From the NCBI RefSeq assembly GCF_900187045.1, contig NZ_LT906453.1:868001-932000 (forward strand): DNA of 64,000 nt. The letters are read 5' to 3'. This stretch comes from Dermatophilus congolensis (GTDB lineage Bacteria > Actinomycetota > Actinomycetes > Actinomycetales > Dermatophilaceae). Numbering within the stretch: the first letter of the stretch is position 1; each line of letters starts with the position of its first letter. Made by a program: the position numbers and the translations under genes. The notes beneath the pieces were generated by a model. It searched no databases, was not told the DNA's origin, and was given only the letters and a program-made list of their open reading frames with translations. Below, in pieces: positions 27,148-36,522 of the stretch.

Positions 27148-29235
27148 ATGGTCGAGGACGTCTACCCCATCAACACCAAGCAAACGATCCGCCGCGACGT
27201 GCTGGTACCACTCATGCTCTCCGTCATCGAAAACGCCGGAGGAACCCTCCACTCCTCCGACGTCATCGCCGAAATGGAAAAACGCTTCACCCCCACACCA
27301 CACGAAGCAGCAACAAACAAATACGGCAACACCCACTGGATCGTCACCGCACGCTTCGACTCATACTGGGCAGCACAAATCGGCTGGCTCACCAAAGACG
27401 ACAACCGCTGGACCATCACTACCGCAGGACGCCGCGTCCTCTACAACTACCCCACCCAACAAATCGTCGACGAACTCGACCGCCTCTGGCGCGAACGCCA
27501 CCCCTACAACGAAACAACCCAACCCAGCCCCGAAGTCGCCCTCCTCACCCGCGCCCTCAACGCCCTCACCCCCGGCCACTGGACCACCTACAACGACCTC
27601 GCCCACACCACCGGCCTAACCCCCCACGCCGTCCACACCCACATGCAAACCCTCGGCCACGCCGCCAGCCACCGCGTCCTCCAACCCAACGGCACCATCG
27701 ACCCCGACCTCGAATGGCACGACGGCCACAACCAATACACCAAAGACATCCTCACCAACGAAGGCCTCACCTTCGACAACGCCGGCCACGCCGGCCACGC
27801 CGCCCGCATCACCAGCCACGACTACGCCACCATCCTCGGCCTCAACACCCACACCCGCCACGCCTGGCACATCCACAACACCACCACCGGCCACGACCCA
27901 ACCCCCTGGATCACCCACGGCTACATCGCCCTACCCACCCCCCACACCCCCCACCTCCACCCCCACATGACCCGCGCCCACCTCAGCGACCACATCAACC
28001 AAACCCACCCCGAACAAACCTACGAAGCCCGCGACAACCTCATCACCCAACTCAACATCTTCCTCAACCTCATCCACCCCAACGACATCATCATCACCAC
28101 CACCGAAACCGGCTACTACCTCGGCCACATCACCGGCGACCCCGCACCCCACCCCAACCCCAACCACCACACCGAACTCCGCCGCGCCGTCACCTGGCAC
28201 AACCCCACCACACCCGGCGACTACACCAACCTCACCCCCAACCTCACCAACGCCATGAACACACAAAACCCCCTCACCGACCTCACCCCCAACATCCAAG
28301 AACTCGAAAACCTCCTCACCCAACAACCCACCCCCACCCCACCAGCCCTACCCGAACCCAAACTCACCGCCCTCAAACAAGCCACCCCCAAACTCGCCAA
28401 AACCAACCACGTCTCCCAACGCTGGCTCCAAGAAACCATCGACCTGCTCTGGGACCGCCGCCAAATCATCTTCTACGGCCCACCCGGAACCGGAAAAACC
28501 TACCTAGCCCGCAAAATCGCCTACCACCTCACCCACCCCGACAACGTCAGCCTCGTCCAATTCCACCCCGCCTACAGCTACGAAGACTTCTTCGAGGGAT
28601 ACCGCCCCGCACCCCCCACCGACGACGGCCGCGTCGGCTTCCAACTCACCCCCGGACCCTTCCGACGCCTCGTCAACAACGCCAAAAACAACCCCGCCAC
28701 CCCCCACATCCTCATCATCGACGAAATCAACCGAGCCAACCTCGCCAAAGTATTCGGCGAACTCTACTTCCTTCTCGAATACCGCGACGAAACCATCGAC
28801 CTGCTCTACTCCACCGGCGACAAAGCCGGATTCACCCTCCCCGACAACGTCTTCATCATCGGCACCATGAACACCGCCGACCGATCCATCGCCCTCGTCG
28901 ACGCCGCCATGCGCCGCCGCTTCGCCTTCCTACACCTGCACCCCCAAGAAGAACCCACCAACACCATCCTGCGCGGCTGGCTCAAACACAACGGCCACGA
29001 CGAAACCCTCGCCGACCTCCACGACGAACTCAACACCCGCATCGACGACCCCGACTTCGCCATCGGCCCCAGCTACTTCATGCGCCCCGAAGTACGCCGC
29101 CCCGGCGGACTCGAACGCACCTGGCGAACCGCCATCCTCCCCCTCCTCGTCGAATACCACTACGGCGAAGACATCGACATCAACGCCCGCTACGGCCTCG
29201 ACACCTTCACCCACAAACCCGACACCGACAACTAA
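27148..29235 (+). CDS. mcrB: McrB-like GTPase with winged-helix, ATL and EVE-like domains
   Basis: A 695-residue homologue of McrB, the GTP-driven motor of modification-dependent (type IV) restriction. Order of parts: an Mrr-N-type winged helix (about 6-115); an alkyltransferase-like (ATL/MGMT DNA-binding) segment (about 132-215) with GHWTTYNDLA, SHRVLQPNG and a closing KDILTNEGLTFD, lacking the reactive PCHR cysteine (SHR here); an EVE/PUA-like segment (about 238-353) with WITHGYIAL and AVTWHN; and the AAA+ GTPase (about 425-660) with Walker A GPPGTGKT (444-451), Walker B ILIIDEINRAN and the McrB signature MNTADRS (574-580). The GTPase looks intact. The frame is open upstream to 26941, but the ATG at 27148 begins the first domain. 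mcrC follows after eight bases. Two or three reader domains suggest detection of alkylated or modified bases. Confidence 0.85.
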   Translation: MVEDVYPINTKQTIRRDVLVPLMLSVIENAGGTLHSSDVIAEMEKRFTPTPHEAATNKYGNTHWIVTARFDSYWAAQIGWLTKDDNRWTITTAGRRVLYNYPTQQIVDELDRLWRERHPYNETTQPSPEVALLTRALNALTPGHWTTYNDLAHTTGLTPHAVHTHMQTLGHAASHRVLQPNGTIDPDLEWHDGHNQYTKDILTNEGLTFDNAGHAGHAARITSHDYATILGLNTHTRHAWHIHNTTTGHDPTPWITHGYIALPTPHTPHLHPHMTRAHLSDHINQTHPEQTYEARDNLITQLNIFLNLIHPNDIIITTTETGYYLGHITGDPAPHPNPNHHTELRRAVTWHNPTTPGDYTNLTPNLTNAMNTQNPLTDLTPNIQELENLLTQQPTPTPPALPEPKLTALKQATPKLAKTNHVSQRWLQETIDLLWDRRQIIFYGPPGTGKTYLARKIAYHLTHPDNVSLVQFHPAYSYEDFFEGYRPAPPTDDGRVGFQLTPGPFRRLVNNAKNNPATPHILIIDEINRANLAKVFGELYFLLEYRDETIDLLYSTGDKAGFTLPDNVFIIGTMNTADRSIALVDAAMRRRFAFLHLHPQEEPTNTILRGWLKHNGHDETLADLHDELNTRIDDPDFAIGPSYFMRPEVRRPGGLERTWRTAILPLLVEYHYGEDIDINARYGLDTFTHKPDTDN

Positions 29236-29243
29236 CAACCATC

Positions 29244-30455
29244 ATGCCCACCACCACACAAACCCCCCTCCACCTCCAACTCACCGAAAACCAACCCACC
29301 CCCAACATCCACCTCACCCCCACCCAAGTCCACAACCTCCAAACCAGCGAACTCGTCACCCTCACACCCGAACACGCCACCAACACCTGGACCCTCACAC
29401 CCCGGAACCACGTCGGAGTCGCCCGCATCGGCAAACACCACCCCATCGAACTACGCATCACCCCCACCATCCCCATCCCACGCCTACTCTTCCTCCTCGG
29501 CTACGCCGAAGACCTCACCGGATGGCAAGACGGCAACGTCAACGTCGCCCCCAACACCGACCTACACATAGCCATGGCCACTGCCTTCGAACGCGCCGCC
29601 ACCCGCGCCACCGAACAAGGACTCATCCAGGGCTACACCACCATCGAAGAAGCCACCCCAGTCCTACGCGGCCGCCTACGCACAGACGAACAACTCCAAC
29701 GCCGCTTCGGCCTACCCATGCCCCTAGAAATCCGATACGACGACTACAACGTCGACACCCCCGAAAACCGCATCCTGCGCGCCACCACCGACCGCCTCCT
29801 ACGCCTACCCAACCTGCCAGCCCCCACCCGCACCGCCCTGCACCGCCTCACCCTCCTCATGGCAGACGTCCCCCACCGACTCACCAGCAACAACCCCCCA
29901 CACTGGCGCCCCAGCCGCCTCAACACCCGCTACATCCCCGCACTACGACTCGGCGAACTCATCCTCAAAAACGCCTCCATCGACGCCCACCACGGCCCAA
30001 CCCCCACCGACGGATTCCTCCTCAACCTCCCCGACCTCTTCACCCGATTCATCACCAAAGCACTCACCAAAGCCACCCCCACACACCACGGCACTCTCGA
30101 ACAACAAAACAGCCAATGGCTCGACCAAGAACACACCATCAAAATCAACCCAGATCTGCTCTGGCACACCACCCCCACCACCCCCAGCGCAGCCATCAAT
30201 GCCACCTACCCCACCCCAGAAACCACCAACCCCCACACCGACATCCACCAAATGCTCACCTACTGCACCCGACTCAACCTCAACCACGGCCACCTGATCT
30301 ACCCCCACACCACCAACACCACCAGCCACCACCACATCACCGGAACCAACATCACCATCCACCGACACGGCCTCGACCTCACCGCAGAACCCACCATGCT
30401 CCTGCACCACATCAACGACCTCGCACACGCACTCACCGCCCCCCACCAGCCCTAA
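29244..30455 (+). CDS. mcrC: McrC-like protein with degenerate nuclease site
   Basis: A 403-residue McrC homologue, partner of the upstream GTPase. The N-terminal half binds McrB in known systems; DTPENRILRATTDRLL near residue 170 and GFLLNLPDLFTRFI near 255 are conserved family segments. In the C-terminal PD-(D/E)xK nuclease region the first Asp is present (PDLLW, D304), but the D-x-K element that normally reads like DAKYK is INATYPT here, with N319 and T321 in place of Asp and Lys. Downstream IHQMLTYC and GHLIYP are kept. It is therefore probably unable to cut in the usual way. The frame is open far upstream (from 27714), an artefact of T-poor sequence; the ATG at 29244 is the first sensible start. 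Frame and length are otherwise intact. Confidence 0.85.
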   Translation: MPTTTQTPLHLQLTENQPTPNIHLTPTQVHNLQTSELVTLTPEHATNTWTLTPRNHVGVARIGKHHPIELRITPTIPIPRLLFLLGYAEDLTGWQDGNVNVAPNTDLHIAMATAFERAATRATEQGLIQGYTTIEEATPVLRGRLRTDEQLQRRFGLPMPLEIRYDDYNVDTPENRILRATTDRLLRLPNLPAPTRTALHRLTLLMADVPHRLTSNNPPHWRPSRLNTRYIPALRLGELILKNASIDAHHGPTPTDGFLLNLPDLFTRFITKALTKATPTHHGTLEQQNSQWLDQEHTIKINPDLLWHTTPTTPSAAINATYPTPETTNPHTDIHQMLTYCTRLNLNHGHLIYPHTTNTTSHHHITGTNITIHRHGLDLTAEPTMLLHHINDLAHALTAPHQP

Positions 30456-30723
30456 AACCCCCACAGCCACCCATCCATGTCGACACCACCCCACCCCCAA
30501 CCAACCTAACCGTGTAACGTAGACCACACGTGCTCGCCCTGTTCTGCCGCGAGCTGCACCATTTCGATGCCAGCCAGATGTCGTTGCGCTGCGACCCGGC
30601 CCCACTCACACCCCATCGCGTGTGAAAAACCGCCGCACACAAACCCCAGGTAAACATCCAGGGAACAAGGTCGCGCAGGCAGAACCGACCGCATCGACCC
30701 TTTTCCTTTGGAGTGACAAAACA

Positions 30724-32190
30724 GTGTCCATCGACACCTTCACCGACCTTGGCGTGCCCGCCGAACTCACAAAAATCCTCGCAGCCCAAGGCATCACCAA
30801 GCCCTCACCCATTCAAGCCGCCTCTCTACCGGACTCCCTCGACGGCGCAGACATCCTCGGCCGCGGCCGCACCGGTTCAGGAAAAACCCTGGCCTTCCTC
30901 CTACCCCTCGTTGTAGGCCTGGACGAAAACAACTACGAAGCGCGCCCCAAAAAACCCCGCGCCCTCGTACTTGCCCCCACCCGCGAGCTCGCCACCCAAA
31001 TCAACACCGCACTGGCACCCCTCGCCAAGGAATACGACCTCACCCACGTCACTGTCTTCGGTGGCGTAGGACAAAAACCCCAGGTCGACGCCCTCCGCAA
31101 AGGCACAGACATTCTCATCGCCTGCCCCGGACGCCTCGAAGACCTCATGAACCAAGGCCACGCCGACCTCTCCGACGTCGAAATCACCATCCTCGACGAA
31201 GCCGACCACATGGCCGACCTTGGCTTCCTGCCCGGCGTCACCCGCATCCTCAAAGCCACCCCCGACGACGGCCAACGGATGCTCTTCTCTGCCACCTTGG
31301 ACTCAGGCATCAAAAAACTCGTCGATAAATTCCTCCACAACCCCATCACACACGAGGCTGACTCAGCCCAATCACCGGTCACCACCATGACCCACCATGT
31401 CCTTCACGTCACCGACGAACACCACCTCGACGTGCTGGTTAACCTCCTGGCCCGCACCGACAAAGCTGTCGTATTCACCCGCACCAAACATCGCGCCAAG
31501 CGCATGGCCAAAAAACTCAACGCAGCAGGAGTGCCCAGCGTCGAACTCCACGGCAACCTCGCCCAAAACGCACGCACCCGCAACATGGCCGCCTTCAGCT
31601 CCGGAGATGCACGCGTCCTCGTCGCCACCGACATCGCCGCCCGCGGCATCCACATCGACCACGTTGACCTAGTCATCCATGCCGATCCACCCGTGGAACA
31701 CAAGGCATACCTGCACCGCTCCGGACGCACCGCCCGAGCTGGCGCAGCAGGAACAGTCATCACGATGATGACCGACGAACAAACCCGTGACGTGCGCGAC
31801 CTCCTACGCAAAGCAGGAATCAAGGCGCCCACCACTCGCGTCACCCCAGAACACACTCTCATCGCCGAGCTTGTCCCCGGCGAACCCAACCTCCCCGGTG
31901 CATGGACCTCACCGGTCCCCACCCCCAAACAACGTCCAGCAGGCCAAGGAACTGGCCGCCGTGGCCGCAGTCGTGGTCGAGGCCGTGACAGCGCAGGCCC
32001 CAGCGCTACCCGCAACAACGAAAACGTACCCCGCCACGGAACCGAACAGCCCCGCCCCGCCCGAAGTAACACCAGCACGAACGCCGGTAGCCACACACCC
32101 AACGGCACACCCACTGCAGGGCGAAGCCGAAGCCGTAAACGCCCCGCAAAACGCCGCGGAACACAACACAGCAGCAAACCAAATAACTAA
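30724..32190 (+). CDS. DEAD-box RNA helicase
   Basis: A helicase of about 488 residues. Q motif TKPSPIQAASLP, Walker A GRTGSGKT, PTRELATQI, the DEAD box LDEADHMADLGF, SATL, and C-terminal HRSGRTARAG are all present. The final 90 residues are basic, Gly/Arg/Ser-rich and disordered, as in RNA-chaperone helicases of Actinobacteria. The start is taken as the GTG at 30724 (SIDTFTDLGVP), with GGAG about ten bases upstream; the longer frame from 30622 adds an unlikely basic leader. It probably remodels rRNA or mRNA. It stands alone, with a hairpin after its stop. Confidence 0.92.
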   Translation: MSIDTFTDLGVPAELTKILAAQGITKPSPIQAASLPDSLDGADILGRGRTGSGKTLAFLLPLVVGLDENNYEARPKKPRALVLAPTRELATQINTALAPLAKEYDLTHVTVFGGVGQKPQVDALRKGTDILIACPGRLEDLMNQGHADLSDVEITILDEADHMADLGFLPGVTRILKATPDDGQRMLFSATLDSGIKKLVDKFLHNPITHEADSAQSPVTTMTHHVLHVTDEHHLDVLVNLLARTDKAVVFTRTKHRAKRMAKKLNAAGVPSVELHGNLAQNARTRNMAAFSSGDARVLVATDIAARGIHIDHVDLVIHADPPVEHKAYLHRSGRTARAGAAGTVITMMTDEQTRDVRDLLRKAGIKAPTTRVTPEHTLIAELVPGEPNLPGAWTSPVPTPKQRPAGQGTGRRGRSRGRGRDSAGPSATRNNENVPRHGTEQPRPARSNTSTNAGSHTPNGTPTAGRSRSRKRPAKRRGTQHSSKPNN

Positions 32191-32204
32191 GCCATCCAAA
32201 TAAC

Positions 32205-32248
32205 GCATGAGGAGGGGCGAATTCAGTGATGATTCGCTCCCCTCATGC
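32205..32248 (+). terminator. Helicase gene terminator
   Basis: An imperfect 17-18 bp stem (32205-32222 with 32232-32248, one bulge) starts 14 bases after the helicase stop. No clear T-run. Confidence 0.6.
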
Positions 32249-32458
32249 CACGCAGAAGAACAGTTCTAAACCATCCTTCTGGGTGAGGTAAAGACTCTCC
32301 ACATCATTGGTAGTGATGCTTGGCCCTGTCGTCCAGGACACATATACAGGAACAAACGCAGTCACCGTGCCTGAGCACCCGCCACGACCCAACACCATTA
32401 ATACGGGACCGTGAAGTGACGCGATGGAGTAAATACACCTGGCCCTGCAGGAGGACTG

Positions 32459-32647
32459 ATGGACATCGTCACGCCGCCTAGAGCGGTGACGAACGTCGCC
32501 TTAAGCGCACTGGCAGCCATGCTGCTAACTGCTGCCACAGGAATCACGTTTGCCACCGTTCCAGACAAAACAAGAGCAGTGCCGCATATAGCTTCCACAC
32601 CCGCATCCGCTCAGTTAACTTCCCCGCCGCTCGCTGCCTATAAGTGA
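32459..32647 (+). CDS. Small exported or membrane peptide
   Basis: A 62-residue frame with an ATG preceded by GGAGG at the right distance, one hydrophobic segment (about 12-33) ending in an Ala-rich stretch, and a short Pro/Ser/Thr tail. Family not recognised. The stop codon is the first part of a 25-bp hairpin, which supports its being a real transcribed unit. An overlapping frame on the other strand exists, so it remains a hypothetical gene. Confidence 0.5.
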   Translation: MDIVTPPRAVTNVALSALAAMLLTAATGITFATVPDKTRAVPHIASTPASAQLTSPPLAAYK

Positions 32648-32695
32648 CACGTCATTGGGGGGCACCCAAGTTGGGTGCCCCCCAATGACGTGTCA
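32645..32695. terminator. 25-bp perfect hairpin between convergent genes
   Basis: Arms 32645-32669 and 32671-32695 are exact reverse complements with one base between. The left arm begins at the stop codon of the small plus-strand gene and the right arm ends one base before the stop of the minus-strand gene at 32696. It is a shared terminator for both directions. Confidence 0.85.
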
Positions 32696-34507
32696 TCAGC
32701 GGCCGTAGTTGATGGCGCCGTTGATCAGAGAACAGGAAGCTGTAGGCCGGTTAAACGGGTCGCCCCATCCGACGCACTTTGCTTGTCCGCGTGCCCACTG
32801 CTCTGCAGGCATGTGGTCGTAGTCGCTTCCACCAAAGTCGTTGTTGATCACACCGGAATCAACTTTCCGAAGCTCGGTGACAAACCAGGCCCGCTGAGTT
32901 GAAGAGAGGTAGGCGTAGCTGTAGGCGTGGCTCAGTTCGTGCGCGATGGTTTGCTTCACTGATGTGATCGACTGGTTGCGGTTAATCTCCACAACTCCGT
33001 TCGCCAGTTCCCCGGTGTCGGTGTACACGTAACTTGTGGTCAAACCCAAAATGTTCGGGTTGTTATCGATGGAGTCCACACATTTAATCGAGTACTTCGA
33101 AGACATGGGCACTGGATGGAATGACGTGACCAAACTTTCACACGTGTCACCTGCCGGGGCTGGATTTGGTGTTGGAGCCGGAGTTGATACGGTGTCGTCT
33201 CCCCCAGGGTAGGGCGGAAGCGGATTGTCGGTGACATTCGGAGCCTTGGTTAACACCGCAGCTAGAGCGGTATTCGACAGCGCCGAAGCTGGAGACAGCG
33301 CACCTACATAGCGCACACCTAGAACATTGAGCGCTCCAGCCACCGTCGAGGCTTGCTTCTTGTACTTAGCTCCTGCCGGAGGAACAAATAAGGTGGGGCC
33401 GTCACTGAGAGTTCCGCCAAGGACCGCTTCCTGCAAACGCGAAGTGGAAACCAAGTAGGCAACTTTCGACCCACTGGGGAAAGCGTGACGAGCGATGGCT
33501 GCGCTCGTGGTGTAACGGTCAACACCAGCTAAACGCCCAGTGCTGCGACCAGCAGCCGCTAAGGTCAAAGCGCGGGGTGTGACGACATTGCTGCCACCGA
33601 GGGCGTACACCTTGCGAGGAGTCAGCTGAGCAATCACATTTTTGATGGCAGCAGGAACTTGTCCGGTGTGGGGCACAGGGAGGACCGGACCTTTTGTTAG
33701 AGCACCAGCCGCAGCAGCGTCAGGCGAAGACTGAATCTGCTTTCGGGCAACCTGCCCAAGTCCAGCAAGGTAAACCTCTTCAGCGCCGTTGGGGAAAGCC
33801 CGGCGGGCGATGGCAGCAGCGGTTTCGTAGCTGTTGGCGCCAGAGAGCCGACTGACGTTACGTCCTTGAGCTGCAGACTGCAGAGTCTCGGCCGAGACAG
33901 CGCTTTCACCGCCCAAAGCGATCACCTGAGAAGGCGCCAGACGGTCAATTTCTTGGCGGACGTTGTCAGGCACAGCGCCAGTGGAAGGAACCATAAGGAT
34001 GGGGCCATCGGACAAAGAACCAGCCGAGAGAGCGTCGGTGACCCGATCGCCCCGCGTGATATAGACCGTCTCAGCTTTACCTGGTTGCCAGGCTCGCTGC
34101 GAAATAGCTACGGCTGAGTCATAGACGCTCTCGGTGCCCAATCGAGGAACCGTGCTGGTGACAGCGGCGTGGACGCTGGCATCTGTGCCCTGGCGGAGCT
34201 GGTTCGTTAACGACTGGCGATTCTTGCGAGCACTCGTGGCGATGTTGGTGCCATTTGGTGCGGTGCCGCTGACAACCGGGGCGCCAGCCACTTCCACGGT
34301 GAGGCCTTGAATGGGGGAGCCGTTCTTGGTGTTGACTCCATAAACGTGAGTTGCTTTTGCCAGGGGGCCCTGATGAGTGACAGCTGTGGATGCAGTGGTC
34401 CGATCTGAAGCTGCTGCGCCAAGAGGAGAGCCGAGAACACCGGTGAGGGTCAGGGCGGCGGCGATGGCGATACTGGGACGCATGAGCGTGCCGGGAAACG
34501 AACGCAT
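32696..34507 (-). CDS. Cell-wall-binding repeat protein with HExxH metallopeptidase-like tail
   Basis: A 603-residue secreted protein: signal peptide (RSFPGTLMRPSIAIAAALTL, cleavage after GAAAS), a spacer, three CW_binding_2 repeats (about 115-430, e.g. VSRLSGANSYETAA and TGRLAGVDRYTTSA), a Pro-rich linker and a C-terminal domain (about 460-603). That domain holds the zinc motif HELSH (H523, H527) and a downstream AEQW Glu (E569) that could be the third ligand, plus paired Cys. It is probably a wall-anchored metallopeptidase; substrate unknown. The start is the ATG at 34507 with AGGAAGG upstream rather than the earlier codon at 34609. Confidence 0.82.
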   Translation of the reverse strand: MRSFPGTLMRPSIAIAAALTLTGVLGSPLGAAASDRTTASTAVTHQGPLAKATHVYGVNTKNGSPIQGLTVEVAGAPVVSGTAPNGTNIATSARKNRQSLTNQLRQGTDASVHAAVTSTVPRLGTESVYDSAVAISQRAWQPGKAETVYITRGDRVTDALSAGSLSDGPILMVPSTGAVPDNVRQEIDRLAPSQVIALGGESAVSAETLQSAAQGRNVSRLSGANSYETAAAIARRAFPNGAEEVYLAGLGQVARKQIQSSPDAAAAGALTKGPVLPVPHTGQVPAAIKNVIAQLTPRKVYALGGSNVVTPRALTLAAAGRSTGRLAGVDRYTTSAAIARHAFPSGSKVAYLVSTSRLQEAVLGGTLSDGPTLFVPPAGAKYKKQASTVAGALNVLGVRYVGALSPASALSNTALAAVLTKAPNVTDNPLPPYPGGDDTVSTPAPTPNPAPAGDTCESLVTSFHPVPMSSKYSIKCVDSIDNNPNILGLTTSYVYTDTGELANGVVEINRNQSITSVKQTIAHELSHAYSYAYLSSTQRAWFVTELRKVDSGVINNDFGGSDYDHMPAEQWARGQAKCVGWGDPFNRPTASCSLINGAINYGR

Positions 34508-34827
34508 AGTGGGAGCCTTCCTAGCTCGACTCGCAGTTCTTTCTTGGGTTGTTTGGTGGAGGAAGTTCTGCGATGGGCCCATCCCTGGACCGTGAATGTT
34601 CGGTAACACAGGAGTTATGGACGCTTGTTCTGCATCCGAGGTTTTATTCGGCTGTTGCGGGGGGCATGTTGAGTACTCGAATGAAAAAAGTGACGAGAAG
34701 GTTTGCTTAATTACCGGGAAAAAGATGGGGTCAGGTTCGGGTTTCGTTGGGGGGGTGGTGCGCAGCAGCGTGAAACACTGTGACCAGCGTCGCTGCGAGA
34801 GCGTCCGTGTGCTGAGGAGGATTCACC
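34508..34827. other. Divergent intergenic region
   Basis: About 320 bases between a minus-strand surface peptidase gene and a plus-strand acyl-CoA ligase gene. It should hold both promoters. No convincing operator or gene was seen. Confidence 0.55.
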
Positions 34828-36366
34828 GTGCCCGACATGACCTATTCCGGTTGGTTCACAGCTCGTGCACGCAGAGAGCCGCAGCGGGCAGCGTTGACGT
34901 TCGAGGGGCGCACCTGGACCTACGGTGAACTCTGCGATGAGGTGGACCGGTTAGCGCAAGGGCTGCGTGAACGGGGAGTTCGTCAGGCAGACCGAATCGC
35001 CTATGTGGGGGAAAACCACGCAGCGTTGTTGATGACGCTGATTGCTGCCGGTCGTATCGGCGCGATCATGCTTCCGGTGAATTTCCGATTGGCCGAAGAA
35101 GAGCTGGCGTTTATTCTCGCTGACTCGGGCGCTGTCGCGGTGGTGGCTGATCCGCCTCGTGCACAGCTGTTGGACAGTGTGTTTGCGGCGGGGCACGAAG
35201 GCGTGGCGGGGCGCGTGCGGCTGGTTGTGGACCAGCCTTGTGCTGGGTGGGAGGAGTTCACTGAAGTTGTGGGGGGCAGCGCACCCATTGATGCTCCTGC
35301 GCTGGTGCGTAACGATGACCCGGCGCTGCTTATGTACACCTCGGGGACTACGGGGAGCCCGAAGGGAGCTGTTCTCACACATGCGAATCTGTGGTGGAAC
35401 GATGAGTCGCTGTTCGGGATTTTCCATGTCACGGCACAAGACACCACGTTAGCGGTGGCTCCGCTGTTCCATATCGCTGGTTTGAACGTCACGGTAGGGA
35501 TGACCTGGAAGCGCGGTGGCCGTGTTGTTGTGATGCGGCGGTTCACGCCGGCAGCTTTCTTGTCCACGATCGAGACGGAACGAGTAAACACACTTCTGGC
35601 TGTGCCGGCTATGTTCTTGGCCACGATGCGCGCGCCGGAGTTCGCTGAGGCTGATCTTTCGTCGTTGCGGGTGTGTTTGTGTGGCGGGGCTCCTGTCCCG
35701 CCCCAGGTAGTGACGACCTTGGGGGAGCGTGGCGTCACCGTTGTGCCTGCGTATGGGCTGACTGAGTGTGCGCCGTGTGTCATGGTGTTGGCGCCCGATG
35801 CGGCTGCGACTCATCCATCCAGTGTTGGCAAGGTGCCCATGTATATGGACGTCAAGCTCATGCATGAAGGAGTGGAGCAGACCGGCCCTGAAGCTGAAGG
35901 TGAGATTTGGGTACGGGGCGGGAATATCACCGTTGGTTACTGGAACAATCCCGTGGCGACCGCTGCAGCTATCGACGAGGCTGGCTGGTTCCGCACTGGT
36001 GATGTGGGTCGGCGTGATGCAGCTGGGTTCCACTATGTGGTGGATCGGATCAAGGATGTTGTTATTACCGGCGGGGAAAATGTGTATCCGGCTGAGCTGG
36101 AGCATCATCTTCTCGATCACCCTGTTGTTGTAGAGGTCGCAGTGATCGGTACGGCTGACGATGTGTGGGGTGAGGCTGTGACGGCGGTTGTTGTTCCGGC
36201 AGATGGTGAAGAACGTGTTGGTGTGGATGATTTCCGTTCTGTTCTTGAAGGAAAAGTGGCTCGTTTCAAATGGCCTCGACGTATCGAGTTTGTGAACGAA
36301 CTTCCTCGGAATGCTCAAGGAAAAGTTTTGAAAACGGTATTGCGGGATCGCTTTTCGGAAAAATGA
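34828..36366 (+). CDS. Acyl-CoA synthetase (AMP-forming)
   Basis: A 512-residue adenylate-forming ligase that activates a fatty or other carboxylic acid to its CoA thioester via an acyl-AMP. The P-loop MYTSGTTGSPKGAVLTH (near 165), the A5-type YGLTECAP, the A8 hinge DRIKDVVITGGENVYPAELE and the catalytic Lys in RNAQGKVLKT near the C-terminus are all present. GTG start with GAGGAGG seven bases upstream. Codons are less C-biased than in much of the window. Chain-length preference cannot be judged. Confidence 0.92.
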   Translation: MPDMTYSGWFTARARREPQRAALTFEGRTWTYGELCDEVDRLAQGLRERGVRQADRIAYVGENHAALLMTLIAAGRIGAIMLPVNFRLAEEELAFILADSGAVAVVADPPRAQLLDSVFAAGHEGVAGRVRLVVDQPCAGWEEFTEVVGGSAPIDAPALVRNDDPALLMYTSGTTGSPKGAVLTHANLWWNDESLFGIFHVTAQDTTLAVAPLFHIAGLNVTVGMTWKRGGRVVVMRRFTPAAFLSTIETERVNTLLAVPAMFLATMRAPEFAEADLSSLRVCLCGGAPVPPQVVTTLGERGVTVVPAYGLTECAPCVMVLAPDAAATHPSSVGKVPMYMDVKLMHEGVEQTGPEAEGEIWVRGGNITVGYWNNPVATAAAIDEAGWFRTGDVGRRDAAGFHYVVDRIKDVVITGGENVYPAELEHHLLDHPVVVEVAVIGTADDVWGEAVTAVVVPADGEERVGVDDFRSVLEGKVARFKWPRRIEFVNELPRNAQGKVLKTVLRDRFSEK

Positions 36367-36522
36367 CATGTTTTTCGTCGTGTCTTCGTCATCAGAGCGA
36401 GGATTGTGTGAGGCCTCGCTAACCTTGAAGTGGCGATAGCGCATTCTCAAACAAGGGGCATTGGGGTTTGCTCAAGGGGGAGAGGTGCGAGTGTTAGTGG
36501 ATGCTTCTGGGCGAGGAATGCG

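Noticed and set aside
27714-29243. Long open frame leading into mcrC
   Set aside because: Overlaps mcrB out of frame with an Arg/His/Pro-rich nonsense product; the McrC homology begins at the ATG at 29244.
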